21,986 nt of DNA, taken from the NCBI GenBank assembly GCA_001579985.1, contig LRSR01009167.1, positions 1-21,986 of the forward strand. The letters run 5' to 3'. The notes beneath the pieces were generated by a model. The model searched no databases. It was given only the letters and a program-made list of their open reading frames with translations, and was not told where the DNA came from. Made by a program: the position numbers and the translations under genes. How positions within the stretch are numbered: the stretch's first letter is position 1; every line of letters starts with the position of its first letter. Positions 9,001 to 19,324 of the stretch are shown here, one piece after another. This stretch comes from Hypsibius dujardini (Eukaryota; Tardigrada; Eutardigrada; Parachela; Hypsibiidae).

Positions 9001-11347
9001 AGCAGGCAGGCAGACAGACAGGTAGACAAAGGCAGTCAGACACAGACAAACAGACCCACAGGCAGACAGACAAGTCAGGTACGCATACAAACAGGAGGGT
9101 GGAAAAGCAGACAGACAGACAGACAGACAGCCAGACAGACAGACAGACAGACAGACAGGCAGACAGGTATACACACTGAAGACTAGGAAGACAGAGGGGC
9201 AGACAGCTGGATCGTTCAACATATGGACAGGATATTTCAAGCGGACAGACATGAATTAAGAGAGCCTGTGAAGCAGGCAGATCAGGCAAATGAACGCGGA
9301 AAGGGAGACAATTTACGGGCATATAGAGGAATATATACTTGACTGATGAATAAGCTGCTAAGACATACAGACCTGGAATATTTAGACTCAATTTGTTATA
9401 ATGTTAGCGAATTTTTAAGGGTATTTCATGGTCAGACATTCGGTGCGACTGTCATATGGTCCAACTTCGTGTCTGGATGGGAACCACACACCTTATTGGT
9501 GCGGTGCCTTTGATTCATGCGTCTCTCTTTTTTTTGCCGCCGTGCGCACACAGATCACTGCCACCACGAGCAGCAATGAGCCGAACGACGCGGAGAAGCT
9601 GTTCAAACAGCTGCCGGAAACGAGTTTCCATCGGAGTATCTCCAATCCGGAAGCGGTGATGCGCCGGCGCCGCCAGCAAAAACTAGAGAAGAAACTGCAG
9701 CAGTTCAAGAGCAAGGACGGCGGACCCGACACCGGAGGCACGCTGAAAATCTTTGGCGAAACGATCAACCGCGACGTGCCGTACAAGACGCTGCTGCTCT
9801 CGGTACAGGACAGTGTGGAGAGCGTGATCAAGCAGACCCTGGAGAAGTATGGTCTGGAGCGCGACGACTACGCCAAGTATTGTCTGGTCCAGGTAAAGTG
9901 ACCCGACTGTCAGATAGGAACATGGATTAAGACAGACAGACAGACATAGACAGATAGGGATAGACAGACAGACAGACAGACATAGACAGATAGGGATAGA
10001 CAGACAGACATAGACAGATAGGGATAGACAGACAGACATAGACAGATAGGGATAGACAGACAGACAACTTACAAACAGTATCTGTTAAACCAAGCAGGCA
10101 GGCGGTCTACAGACAGATAGATATAGATAGACAGGCAAGCACGAAAAGAAGAGGAGTGATTGTCTGCAAAACAAACAGATCGTCCAGTGGACAGACATCC
10201 AGGCAGACACTGCATTCGGCTGAGACTTCGACAGTCATTCAGACGACGAGTTAGCAGTTGGTAGACATTTACCGGCACGACGTGTTCAGTCAGTCAGACA
10301 ATTTCATAGACTTCAATGGCTAATAGTAAAGCAGACACAGACATGTAATTATTGACCGATACGAACATTAGTGATAAACTCGGACAGACATGGATACCGG
10401 TACAGGCAGACAGACATAAGCAGACATTTAGAAGTCCGAGATGTAACGGCGCACACAGACAGACACGTACAGACAAACACAATCACAGATATACAAATAG
10501 TGCTTGAAAGACAGGCACAGACAAGGACAAAGAGTCAGTTCACAATTGCAACCGGAGCATTGTTCCCATTTTCAGGCCGTCCTCCCACCGGGCTCGCCAA
10601 ACGACGTCAACGTCGACCCCAGTCTCATCAAGGAGACCATCCTCGCCGCGACCGACTGCCCCCTCCAGATTCTCATGCACTTCCCTCCGTCCCAGGGGAT
10701 TCTCGTGTTCAATCTCAAACGCCGTACCGAGGAGACAGTCGGTCCCGGTTCCGACAACGGCATCTCCCGTCCGCTGCTGGTTCAAAATCCTTATCTCATC
10801 GAATCCCTTCCCAATGGCGTCGGCCAGGCCGTCCAACTCTTCCCCGGAATCACCGAGGTCGGCAACGACCACCACCGTATGGGCTCGGCCAATTTCTTCC
10901 ACATTGCCTCCCCGGACGTTTTCCCCACGCACTGCTTCTTCCACCGGATGGAGAACAGCGTGATGGTCTCCCTAGCCAAGGACCGGCCTGCCATGGTGTC
11001 GGTGGACGGAAGGAAGTTGGATTCGACAGCGATTCTGCAGAACGGATCGCTGATTCGCATCGGACAGAGCCATGCTTTTCGATTCTGTGTACCGCCGGGA
11101 TTTGGTCAGCAGCAGCTGGGGAGTAATGGCGGAATGCACAACGCAAGGGAGAAACTGCAGCTTCCCTTGGTGGCGGTGGCGCAGCCGACGACGAAGAAGT
11201 CTTCTCCAGAGATGACAAATGGCAACTGTAAGTCAATTGCGAAGTGTAATGGATCCTTTAAGACATTTGGGGACACAATAGATCAGCAGACAGACATGAC
11301 AACATACAGGCAGGCAAGCCGACATGTGAAGAGACAGAGCAGTTAGC

Positions 11348-11396
<49 letters not shown>

Positions 11397-12304
11397 GGCA
11401 GGCAGGCAGGCAGGCAGGCAGACAAATAGGCAAGGTAGACTGGCGTTTTGCTACATTCAGACAGTATGACGTCGTAAAAGCGATAATGTGCGCGCTCATG
11501 TAGAAGGGGAAGTTTACACGTATTGTTTTATGGTCGGACCTGCTAAATTTTCTGCTGGCTTCTAATCAGTTTGCATTTTCATTTTCACTCTCTCACTCTC
11601 ACAGCCAAATATTTACCCAACGGAAACAACAGCCAAATCGCGACGCGCGCCCTCAACCACCTCGATTCGATTGAATGCGGAGGCGATCTCCCTGACACCA
11701 ACTCCTCCGTCACCTACAGCCACCGCTCCTCCCCTGAGATGCACGCTATCATGACACGACAAAACAACGGCCAGACCACCAGCAAACTCCCCATCCTCCC
11801 GGCCACCTTGGAGTTCCGGGAGGATCGGGAGGACGCCTTTCTGGTCGGGGTGATCATCAATCCCAATCCCGTGGGAGTGAACTTCAAACTGGCCCCGACC
11901 TACATTCTCTACATGGCAGCGCGCTACCGTGGCTCGACGAATTTTCGGCCGGAAGTAGTGCCGATGGAACGGGCGCATCTGCTGTCGAAGTTTCTGCGGA
12001 AGATTGCGACGATTTTTAGCCGTGTGGTTGGGGACAATCAAGACCACGCGGAGTACCTCTGCTTCTGGTGAGTGGATTTTCTGAATGCGTCAGATGGGAA
12101 AGCAGGCAAGCAGACGGGCAAGCAGACAGACCAGACCAGACTACAGACAGACAGACAACACAGGCAACACAGGCAAGGGATTCGGCAGACAAGGCAGGCA
12201 GAGGAATAGGCTGACGGGCAAGACTGGCAGTTGAAGAAGTAGGCAGACAGAGAGACAGACAGAGAGACAGACAGACAGACAGACAGAGAGACAGAGAGAC
12301 AGAC

Positions 12305-12339
<35 letters not shown>

Positions 12340-13121
12340 TTCCGTTGTGTTCAGGCATGAAAAGAATTGGAAGTGTTTGTTCCTGAGACTGGACCTAGAG
12401 AAATTTTTTTATTGAGCATTTTCCGTACTCGCACTGTCAGACATTAGACAAGGCAGATAAAGGAATGGTTTGTGGGAGCTTTCGTGGAAGATTTGGACTT
12501 TGGAACCGTTTCCCCTCATAACATTTCCTTATCACCGATCACAGGTTGGCCAACTCATCGGAGCTGCTGCATCTGCTGAAACTGGACCGGCACATGTCGA
12601 TGTACGGCACAGATGCCCACGACATCCTCTCCGACTGCGTCCATCTGGCCTTTCATCACCTTGTCCGTTGTCAGCAGGAGCTGCTGCAGCGCGCACTGCC
12701 GGGTCTCTTCGCCAGCGACGACGACACCGCCGGGGAGGAAGGCGAGAACGGCGGCGGATGGGGTAAGAAAGCAACACGCTGACTTTTTCCAGCTGGTTGA
12801 TCTCTTTCATGGCTGTTGAGACATCTGCAAAACATCTCTCGTCTAAAGGCAGCGCCAGTTTTCTTAAAAAATATGATTTTTTTGTTATCTTGGTGTCGCC
12901 CCGTATTTAAAAGAGGAAGTAGGAAAGGCTGTTTAAGTTGAATGAAAACATGCCGCGGATGTTATTTTTCCTTTGAGGAAGTTCATGTTTTTCTATCCCT
13001 CCAGACACACAGACACTGAGAAAGCTGGGAGAATAACGGATAGACATTTAGACTGACTGACTGGCTGGCTGACTGGCTGGCTAGCAGACAGGCAGACAGT
13101 CAGGCAAACAGTCAGGCAGTC

Positions 13122-13164
<43 letters not shown>

Positions 13165-14373
13165 AAAGCAGGCATGTCAACAGACATGCAGGCAGACAGA
13201 CAGGCACACATATAGACAGAGATAGGAGTGTGCCGGGAGTTAGCGATTCTGGATAGATTGAAACACTAACGGTCAGGCGTTTAATACTACTACCAACAAG
13301 TCGTGAGTCTTAGTAACACATTTAATTTTGTGTGTTTTTAGGGAATGTGTTGGAAGTCCTGACGCGGACGCTCCAGCTCGCCCGGCGATGCAGACTGAAC
13401 GCTGCACTGACCATCCATGTCTTCTGCCATCTCTTCCATTATACCAGCGTCTGGCTGTTCAATTCCATCGTGCACAATCCGGACCGATGCAACAGGCATT
13501 TCGGGACGTGGCTGCGCGGCGGACTGGATCACCTGCTCGATTGGGCAGATAAGCACGGCTTGGAGGTGGCCGCTGAACATCATCTCGGAAAGATTGTTCA
13601 GGTCTGGCCTTGTGTACCTGACTATCCCTTTGCCTGCCTGTTAATTTTTCTGTATTTCTTTCTGTGCGATTATCTCTCGGTCTGTCTGTCTGTCTGTCTG
13701 TCTTTCTGTCTGTCTGTCTTTCTGTCTGTCTTTCTGTGTGTCTGTGTGTCTGTGTGTCTGTGTGTCTGTCTGTTTGTCTGTGTGTCTTTCTGTCTATCTA
13801 TCTGCCTTTATGTGTCTGTATTTGTTGAAATCTTTATCTCTCTACCTAGCTCCCTGTCCGTCTCTGTTTGGGTTTACGTTTGTATTTGGGTGATTGCATG
13901 TCTGTGTCTGATTGTCTCCTGCCTGGTTGCCAGATAGCTTTTCTGGTTTTCAACTCATCCATTTCTGCAGGTGACGAATTTGCTCAATATGCCGAAACTG
14001 GACGCCATTCCGTCTAGCTACGCGTCGGCGGCCTACCGGCTCAATTCCCATCAGGTGCGCTTCTTCATGGAAATGTACGAACCGAGTCCAGAGGCCCGCG
14101 ACCGGGCCTTCACCGCGGAGCTCATCGACAGTGTGGCTAACATCGCGGAAGCGCACGTCGATGAATTGGCTCGACAGAATGGCGAGCCGGTGCAGCGAGA
14201 GGAACCGATGCAGCTGCAGTTGCCAGTAGTCATCCCGGAGGAGGGCTATTCGGTGGGAATTGTCACTGGCGTGCCGGCCGGGTTACGAGAATTCCTGGAA
14301 CCGCTGAGTCGAACAGGTTAACTTGAATATCTGTTTGTTTCCCTGTCTGTCTGTGTCTGTCTGTCTATCTGTT

Positions 14374-14433
<60 letters not shown>

Positions 14434-15194
14434 CTTGTCCATGCCTGGGATTGGCTGGCGATCTGTCGAAATTTGTCTGTCAGTATCTCAAAATAATTCA
14501 TTAATTGACTGACTTGTTTTTTCTCAGGCATATGTGAGATGGTTGTTCATCCCTACTCGCAAGGCTCCTGGACGGTCTACCTGATTCCATCTTCCGGCGA
14601 ACGCTCACCCTCGGTATGTCTTACCTTTCAATCAGCAAGACGTGCGTCAGCCCTTCCTTATAAAGTGGTATGATTCATCGGTTACCAGTGCCGACGGGGC
14701 CTCTGATTTGTTTTATCGACTTGCACGTTGATTGTAGATCACGATATGCTTTTTTGCGGCTGGCCTGGCAATTGAAAAAAAATTCTAATGCGACTTTATT
14801 ATGCTTCGTTGAAGTCATGTTTTCCTTCTCCCCACAGACGTCGTTTGATGGTGGACGGCAGCAGCAGTTTCATCCCACGCAACTCCACCCCACTGTAATT
14901 GAAGTTGCCTTCCCTAAGGGCAACTGCGGAATCGGACTGAGCATCATCTCATACCCGGTGAGTAGAGAGTCTTTAGTGCCATCAGTTTCTTTTGTTTTGA
15001 TTCTTTGTGCTTTGAATGTTGGAAAATGCTTTAAGTTCGTTTTTGGAATGTTGAAATCTTGTTTTGGCACTGACTGTTGTTCTCCGTTAAAGACACCGAG
15101 TCAAGCTGGACGACTGGGGATCTACGTCAAGGCGGTCGTGAAAGGAGGCTCGGCTGATCAGGTTAGCAGTTAGCCAGACTGTCTGTCTGTTCGT

Positions 15195-15228
<34 letters not shown>

Positions 15229-15229
15229 C

Positions 15230-15266
<37 letters not shown>

Positions 15267-16944
15267 ATGTTTCTGCCAGACTGTCTGTCTGCTTACCAGG
15301 TTGTCTGTCTCTTTCTCTCCCTCTGTCTGTCTCTTTCTTACTGATGTTTGAATTTTGACTGCCTGCCTACTTCTCTCTACGTACGGGTTATGCGTAGTTT
15401 TCTTGCTTGTCTGCCTTGCTAGCAAACTGGCATCTGAAGTGACGCATTATTGCTTTTTCGTTCGACAGGATGGTAGACTGGAATCGGGAGACCAGTTGCT
15501 GAAGGTGAACGGCAAAAGCCTCATCGGTATCACCCAGGAGGATGCAGCGAAGCTAATCGCCCAGACCGGCCCGACCGTTCAAATGGAAGTGCTGAAGCAG
15601 GGCGCCGTCGCCAATGGCCTTGCCACTGTACTTGCCAGCCCATCTCCACCCCCTCCATGTGAGTCATCCTGGCCTCGCGCAGTGGTCCCAGTATTAGTGT
15701 CAGAAATTTCGCGTGTCTGGCTGCCTATCATTCAGTCTGCCTGTCTGCCTGCCTGCTCTTCTGTCTGTCTGTTTGTCATTTGTCTGCCTGCCTGTCTATT
15801 TGGTTGTCTGACTGTCTGCCTGCCTGCATGCCTGCCTGTCTGCTCTTCTGTCTGTCATTTGTCTGCCTGCCTGCCTGCCTGTCTGTCTGCCTGTTTGCCT
15901 GCCTGTCTATCTATCTATCTATCTATCAGTCTGTCTGCTTGTCTATCTGTCTGTGTGTCTGCCTGTGTGTCTATTTATGAGTCTATCTGTCTGATTGTCT
16001 TTCTGCCTTGCTGCCTTCTAGTTTAAAAAATAACTTTTCTTGAGCGTTCGGATTTGTCTTTGTTGTTTAGTTAATCCCCAAGTCAACGGTGAAAACAACA
16101 ACGGCGGCGGGACAATGGGTCGCGCTCATGTCCATCAGTATCCGTCGGACTTTCCCGATCGCGAGCAAATTATGAATGGATTTAATGGCGGATTTAACGG
16201 CGGTGGAGGGTTGCATAACGGCGAACTGGTCCGACCGGTACAGAGGCAACATCAGCAGCAACAGCATCATTATCCACCAGAAGCGACGACGCCGACGAGA
16301 GTGTTGGCGCAGCCGCCACCGCCGATTGACTACCGGGTAGCGCAGAGCTCCCCTGATGGTCGTTACCAGATTCACGGCGGTGAGGAAAACCAGTTTCTGA
16401 ATGGGAAATCTGATGGTGCGATAGATTGAATGATTCGCTGTGTTGTTTCGGCGGGATTATTTGTGCATTTGGTTCTTGATTGATTGATTTATCCGACTTG
16501 AACTACCTCTCGGATAAGTTTTTAATTACCCATGACTAAATGTTTTCGCCGTTACCTGCAGAGAACGTCAACAGGATTCATTCCGTCATTCATCGGTCGC
16601 CCTCGCCCATCCAAGACGCCATCGCCACGCAAATGATCAACCAACGCGACAAATTCCGGAAGGACGCGAAGATGTACGAGATTGAGGACGAGCTAAGGAG
16701 ACGCCGCGAACAGCTACAGAACGGCCATCAGTCACCGGTGAATGGCATTCGCGCCGGTGCTCCAATGATGAACGGCCGAGCACCTGTGATGAACGGGCAT
16801 GCCAGCGTCTCCACGGAACGACTCGACGGGAGATCGGTCAATGGAAATGGCAAGCCGCCGACGGAGAAACGCGTTCAATGGGCTATTGACAGTCCAATGA
16901 AATCGTCCAGCCCGACGGTAATTGTCTGTCTGTCTGTCTGTCTA

Positions 16945-16983
<39 letters not shown>

Positions 16984-18028
16984 GCCTATCTGTCTGCCTG
17001 TCTGTCTGCCTGTCTGTCTGCCTGCCGATCTGTCGGTCTATCGGCATGTCTGTCTGCATGTGTACCTGTCTGTCGGTCTGTCTTTATCTATCTGTCTGTC
17101 CGCCGATGTTTCTGTTTCTCGGTCTATCTGTCTGCTTTGTGTCTGTGTGTATATCCATCTGATCTGGCCGTACTCGGTAACATAGGTTCTCTTGTCTTAT
17201 AGACTTCGCAACATTCGTCCTCTCCGACCGGTCCGATTCGAAAGGACACCGCCAGCCACCCCCGAATCCCCGTCCTGCCCAACCCCCATGCTCAAAGCCC
17301 AGTCACCGTTCCGGATCGCTCCTTCAGCTCCACCGTCCTCCATGAAGTTCCACCGTGGCCGCGTGCAAATGGAACTCGTGACAACGAGCAGTCGTCTGCC
17401 CCCATCGCCCCCGCGACAGCCCAATGGAATATTCCGGACGACTATGAACGTCTCAAACAGTGGAAACAGCAGGAAATGCGTCGCTTCCGAGACGAGGAGA
17501 TTTCCTCGCTCGAATCTCGCCTCGAAGGAAGCCTCGCCCCCAATGAGGAAGAACGGCTGCGAATCCTTCGGTTAGAGCGGGATTTTGAGCGGCGAGCCGC
17601 GGAGAACCGCCACGGGCATGACACGGAGCCGGACGAGGATAACGACGACGAAGAAGACGGGGAAGAGGAGGAAGAGAGGGAAATGATGGCGCGGTTGCCG
17701 GCACTGCCGAAGATGCCGTTGGCCAAGCCGACGCCACACCTCCATCACCCGGCTGCGGCTGCGGCACCGGAGGTGTATAAGACTCGCCAGCAGGAGGATT
17801 ACGATTCGTTTGTCAAGCGGCATGAGGTGCACGCGGTGAACGAGGCCATCCGGAGGAGTCGGGAGCATTTGGATCGGGTGCCGACTGTCCGATTTCAAGA
17901 ACCACAGGTACTTATCTGTCTGTCAGTTTGTCTATCTGCTTATCTGTCTGTCTGTTTGTCTGCCTATCTGTCTCTCTGTCTTGTCTGCCCGTCTAATTGT
18001 CTGTCTGCCTGTCTAATTGGCTGTCTGC

Positions 18029-18063
<35 letters not shown>

Positions 18064-18550
18064 CATGTTTGCCTGCCTGCCTGCCTGTGTATCTATCTAG
18101 CTGTCTCGTTTGTCTGTCTGTCTCTGCCTGTATCTGCCTGCCTGCCGTATGGCTGCCCGATTGTTTCTTATGTGCCTGAGATGTCTGTAGGTACAACAAC
18201 AGACCTATTCCCTCCCGGAAATTTCTCGACACTCCACCTCTCCTCCGAGGAAGATGCAAGAAAGCCATCGCCTGTCCACGGGTGCTGAGATCCGCCGGGA
18301 AGTGGAGGCTGCCAAAGCGCCGGCTGCCTCCGCGTCCGTCGTCGGGGTCTACGAAGTCTACAACGACCCACGAAATCGCATCCTCAACGCCAAGGTGAAG
18401 CTGCCGATCGGTACGACGGAGGCCTCCCCAGAGAAGCTGTCGTTTCGCGACAAGATGAAGATGTTCGCCATGACGGTCGGCGAGGACCCGGCGGATCGAG
18501 TGATGGCCTCGAGCAAGCAGCGGGAGATTGATTACTCCCATGAGTACTGA
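6053..18550 (+). CDS. afdn: Afadin/canoe, complete, 17 coding exons
   Basis: Adherens-junction scaffold linking nectin/cadherin contacts to actin and to Rap/Ras signals. Exons: 6053-6190, 7247-7437, 8035-8290, 9554-9892, 10576-11227, 11605-12067, 12545-12762, 13342-13601, 13971-14316, 14528-14613, 14838-14957, 15093-15161, 15469-15658, 16071-16415, 16562-16917, 17203-17907, 18191-18550. Total 5094 nt, 1697 residues, against roughly 1800 in vertebrates. Approximate domains: RA1 57-150 (KFRPDMRML, VQLNWHKDDREGRF); Lys-rich linker 165-190; RA2 257-360 (GGTLKIFGETI); FHA 380-475; DIL 640-900 (RRCRLNAALTI, GLEVAAEHHL); PDZ 1002-1095, binding loop CGIGLSII; poly-Gln/Pro segment in exon 14; acidic coiled segment in exon 16; conserved tail KLSFRDKMKMF in exon 17. 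ATG 6053 is the first in frame after a stop. Donors of introns 8 (gtctgg) and 14 (gtgcga) are weak. Intron 8 is fixed by homology; intron 14 rests on phase alone. Confidence 0.94.
6209..7055 (+). repeat. Diverged 65-70 bp repeat family in afadin intron 1
   Basis: Intron 1 (6191-7246) holds four related blocks near 6209-6280, 6455-6522, 6922-6990 and 6991-7052. Each begins with a GATTGTTGATT-like word, contains TGTTTAAG or TGTTAA, and ends in a Y-CAG/CTTCAGTTGATTGATTGATT-like word. The last two are a clear tandem duplication with a 69-base period. The rest of the intron is T-rich with scattered TTGA words and no gene. Confidence 0.75.
7438..8034. other. AT-rich afadin intron 2
   Basis: From about 7480 to the acceptor at 8033-8034 the sequence is dominated by A/T runs (TATATT, TTATTTTA, ATAATAAAAT). 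This differs sharply from the GC-rich flanking exons and the microsatellite introns. No open frame, terminal inverted repeat or transposase fragment is visible. Confidence 0.7.
8420..8526. repeat. GACACA array in afadin intron 3
   Basis: GACACA hexanucleotides with AACACA, CTCAAA and GGCACA variants. A TTGATTGATTGA run at about 8361-8374 precedes it. It is the same repeat class as the array at 1-126. Confidence 0.92.
8527..8981. other. Unique middle part of afadin intron 3
   Basis: Non-repetitive sequence, GC-rich around 8640-8720, with a small inverted repeat (GGACCGC 8652-8658, GCGGTCC 8707-8713). I find no exon that fits the afadin family and no recognisable RNA gene. Confidence 0.5.
8982..9178. 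repeat. GACA array in afadin intron 3
   Basis: Long GACA/GGCA array on the + strand, interrupted by the same CCCACAGGCAGACAGACAAG-like segment seen at about 3795-3815. Sparse CAGACA words continue to about 9270. Confidence 0.94.
9179..9553. other. 3' part of afadin intron 3
   Basis: No gene. The sequence drifts from CAGACA-derived words to unique sequence before the pyrimidine-rich acceptor at 9552-9553. Confidence 0.5.
9931..10064. repeat. Higher-order 28-bp repeat in afadin intron 4
   Basis: The marker CAGATAGGGATA recurs at 9951, 9987, 10015 and 10043 within a GACA background, giving steps of 36, 28 and 28 bases. The 36-base step equals 28 plus two extra GACA units, so a composite unit has been re-amplified inside the tetranucleotide array. 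CAGACA words continue to about 10525. Confidence 0.9.
11282..11425. repeat. GACA then GGCA array in afadin intron 5
   Basis: The core is a perfect CAGA run at about 11346-11395, followed by CAGG units to about 11420. It lies in the intron 11228-11604. Confidence 0.94.
12100..12342. repeat. GACA/GAGA array in afadin intron 6
   Basis: AGACAGAC units interleave with AGAGAGAC units between 12241 and 12340, preceded by looser GGCAAGCAGACA words. It lies in the intron 12068-12544, purine-rich strand on +. Confidence 0.93.
12763..12997. other. 5' part of afadin intron 7
   Basis: Unique T-rich sequence after the donor gtaaga. No gene or structured RNA recognised. Confidence 0.5.
12998..13222. repeat. 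GACA array in afadin intron 7
   Basis: A perfect CAGA run at 13121-13164 (11 units) is flanked by GACTGACTGGCTGGCT-like and GGCAGACAG units. This is the last intron with the GACA orientation. The next intron carries the complementary TGTC strand. Confidence 0.95.
13676..13805. repeat. TCTG array in afadin intron 8
   Basis: TCTG units with TTTCTG and GTGTGTCTG variants, starting with a perfect run at 13681-13703. This is the first intron in the TGTC orientation and is complementary to the intron 7 array across the 260-base exon 8. Confidence 0.94.
14341..14434. repeat. CTGT array in afadin intron 9
   Basis: Mostly perfect CTGT units between the donor at 14317 and the acceptor at 14526-14527. 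The intron is only 211 bases long. Confidence 0.94.
15177..15346. repeat. CTGT array in afadin intron 12
   Basis: Two nearly perfect CTGT blocks (about 15178-15268 and 15281-15340) with short interruptions, in the intron 15162-15468 within the PDZ-coding part of the gene. Confidence 0.93.
15715..16016. repeat. CTGT/CTGC array in afadin intron 13
   Basis: CTGT units mixed with CTGC, CTAT and CATT units. A block with GCTCTTCTGTCTGTC and CATTTGTCTGCCTGCC recurs at about 15750 and 15840, which points to a segmental duplication of about 90 bases within the array. Confidence 0.9.
16475..16493. repeat. Short TTGA run in afadin intron 14
   Basis: TTGATTGATTGATT within the intron 16416-16561. It is the only repeat seen in this small intron. 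Confidence 0.8.
16921..17148. repeat. CTGT array in afadin intron 15
   Basis: CTGT units grade into CTGC, CGGT and CTAT variants. The whole intron (16918-17202, 285 nt) is open in the frame of exon 15 until the TAG that forms its own splice acceptor. Confidence 0.92.
17917..18152. repeat. CTGT array in afadin intron 16
   Basis: CTGT/CTGC/CTAT units with an AATTG-containing word repeated at about 17995 and 18015. The intron (17908-18190) has no stop in the frame of exon 16. Confidence 0.92.
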
Positions 18551-18911
18551 GAAAGGACGGACGCTGTTTCTGCGCGTTGGAGTTGTTTAAGTTGCCTTGT
18601 CGATTTCGGACCAGATTATTATTGTTTTCGTTTCTTCTTACGCTTCGAACAGTCGGTATTGTTCATGCCAATGGATTCGTTGTTTTATAGTTTGCTCGCA
18701 ATCTCACTTTCACGTATACTGTACCTAAATCATGTAGATCTGTTTCGCGTGGGCTAATAATCTCTCTCTTGGTTCCGATACCGCAGACCATTTTAATGCA
18801 TTCTCATTTACAAAACCAGTAACTAAATAATACTATCCAGTATTAAGACCCGTCACTGTGAGCACCTCCGGTACGCAAATTGAGTGTCGTGAAAGAGAAC
18901 TACAACCGGTT
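18551..18911 (+). other. Afadin 3' UTR region
   Basis: Unique T-rich sequence after the stop codon, inferred to be 3' UTR. No further coding segment is seen. TAAATAAT near 18824-18831 is a weak, non-canonical candidate for a poly(A) signal. Confidence 0.5.
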
Positions 18912-18912
18912 G

Positions 18913-18948
<36 letters not shown>

Positions 18949-19078
18949 AGTCTGTCAGTCTGTTTGTTTGCCTGCCTGCCAGTCTGTTTGTCTGTCTGTC
19001 TGTCTGTCTGCCTGCCTGCCTGTTTGTCTGTCTGTCTGCCTGCCTGTCTGTCTGTTTTTCTGTTTGTTTGTTTGTCTG
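18912..19078. repeat. CTGT array downstream of afadin
   Basis: CTGT units with CTGC and TTTG variants, in the same orientation as introns 8-16. It may lie in the 3' UTR or just beyond it. Confidence 0.93.
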
Positions 19079-19251
19079 AATCAAATAATTTTAACTTAAT
19101 TTAAAATCCGGTGCCTGGTCACGCATCGATTACTAATTTAATTTAAATTACAAACTGTAGAAACCATTTTTAGCTGGTTTTCATTTTTTTTGAATTCAAA
19201 ATCTTGCAGGTTAGTTTAAACACCGCTGTAAATCGGATTAAGGTTGCCCAT

Positions 19252-19290
19252 ATATCAATCAATCAACCAGTCAATCAGCCCACCAAACAC
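19252..19290. repeat. TCAA repeat cluster
   Basis: ATCAATCAATCAA followed by GTCAATCAG-like words. Further TCAATCAA words occur near 19353 and 19443. The opposite orientation, GATTGATTGATT, appears near 19503. Confidence 0.75.
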
Positions 19291-19318
19291 CAACTCTATC
19301 AATCGACAAGGCAAACTA

Positions 19319-19324
19319 AATAAA
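19319..19324 (+). terminator. Candidate AATAAA poly(A) signal for afadin
   Basis: The canonical hexamer AATAAA lies about 770 bases downstream of the afadin stop. No cleavage site can be verified from sequence alone, and more AATAAA copies occur in the 70-bp repeat downstream. Confidence 0.3.

Noticed and set aside
8685-9391. Long minus-strand open frames rich in Cys-Leu-Ser-Val
   Set aside because: They are translations of the GACA array on the opposite strand. This tetramer has no stop in any frame, so the open frame carries no coding evidence. The same applies to frames at 3664-3927, 11233-11499, 12038-12358 and 12993-13211.
11613-12047. Minus-strand 144-codon open frame inside the DIL region
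   Set aside because: It is antisense to afadin exon 6, which has clear homology on the + strand. The minus frame is a GC-rich shadow.
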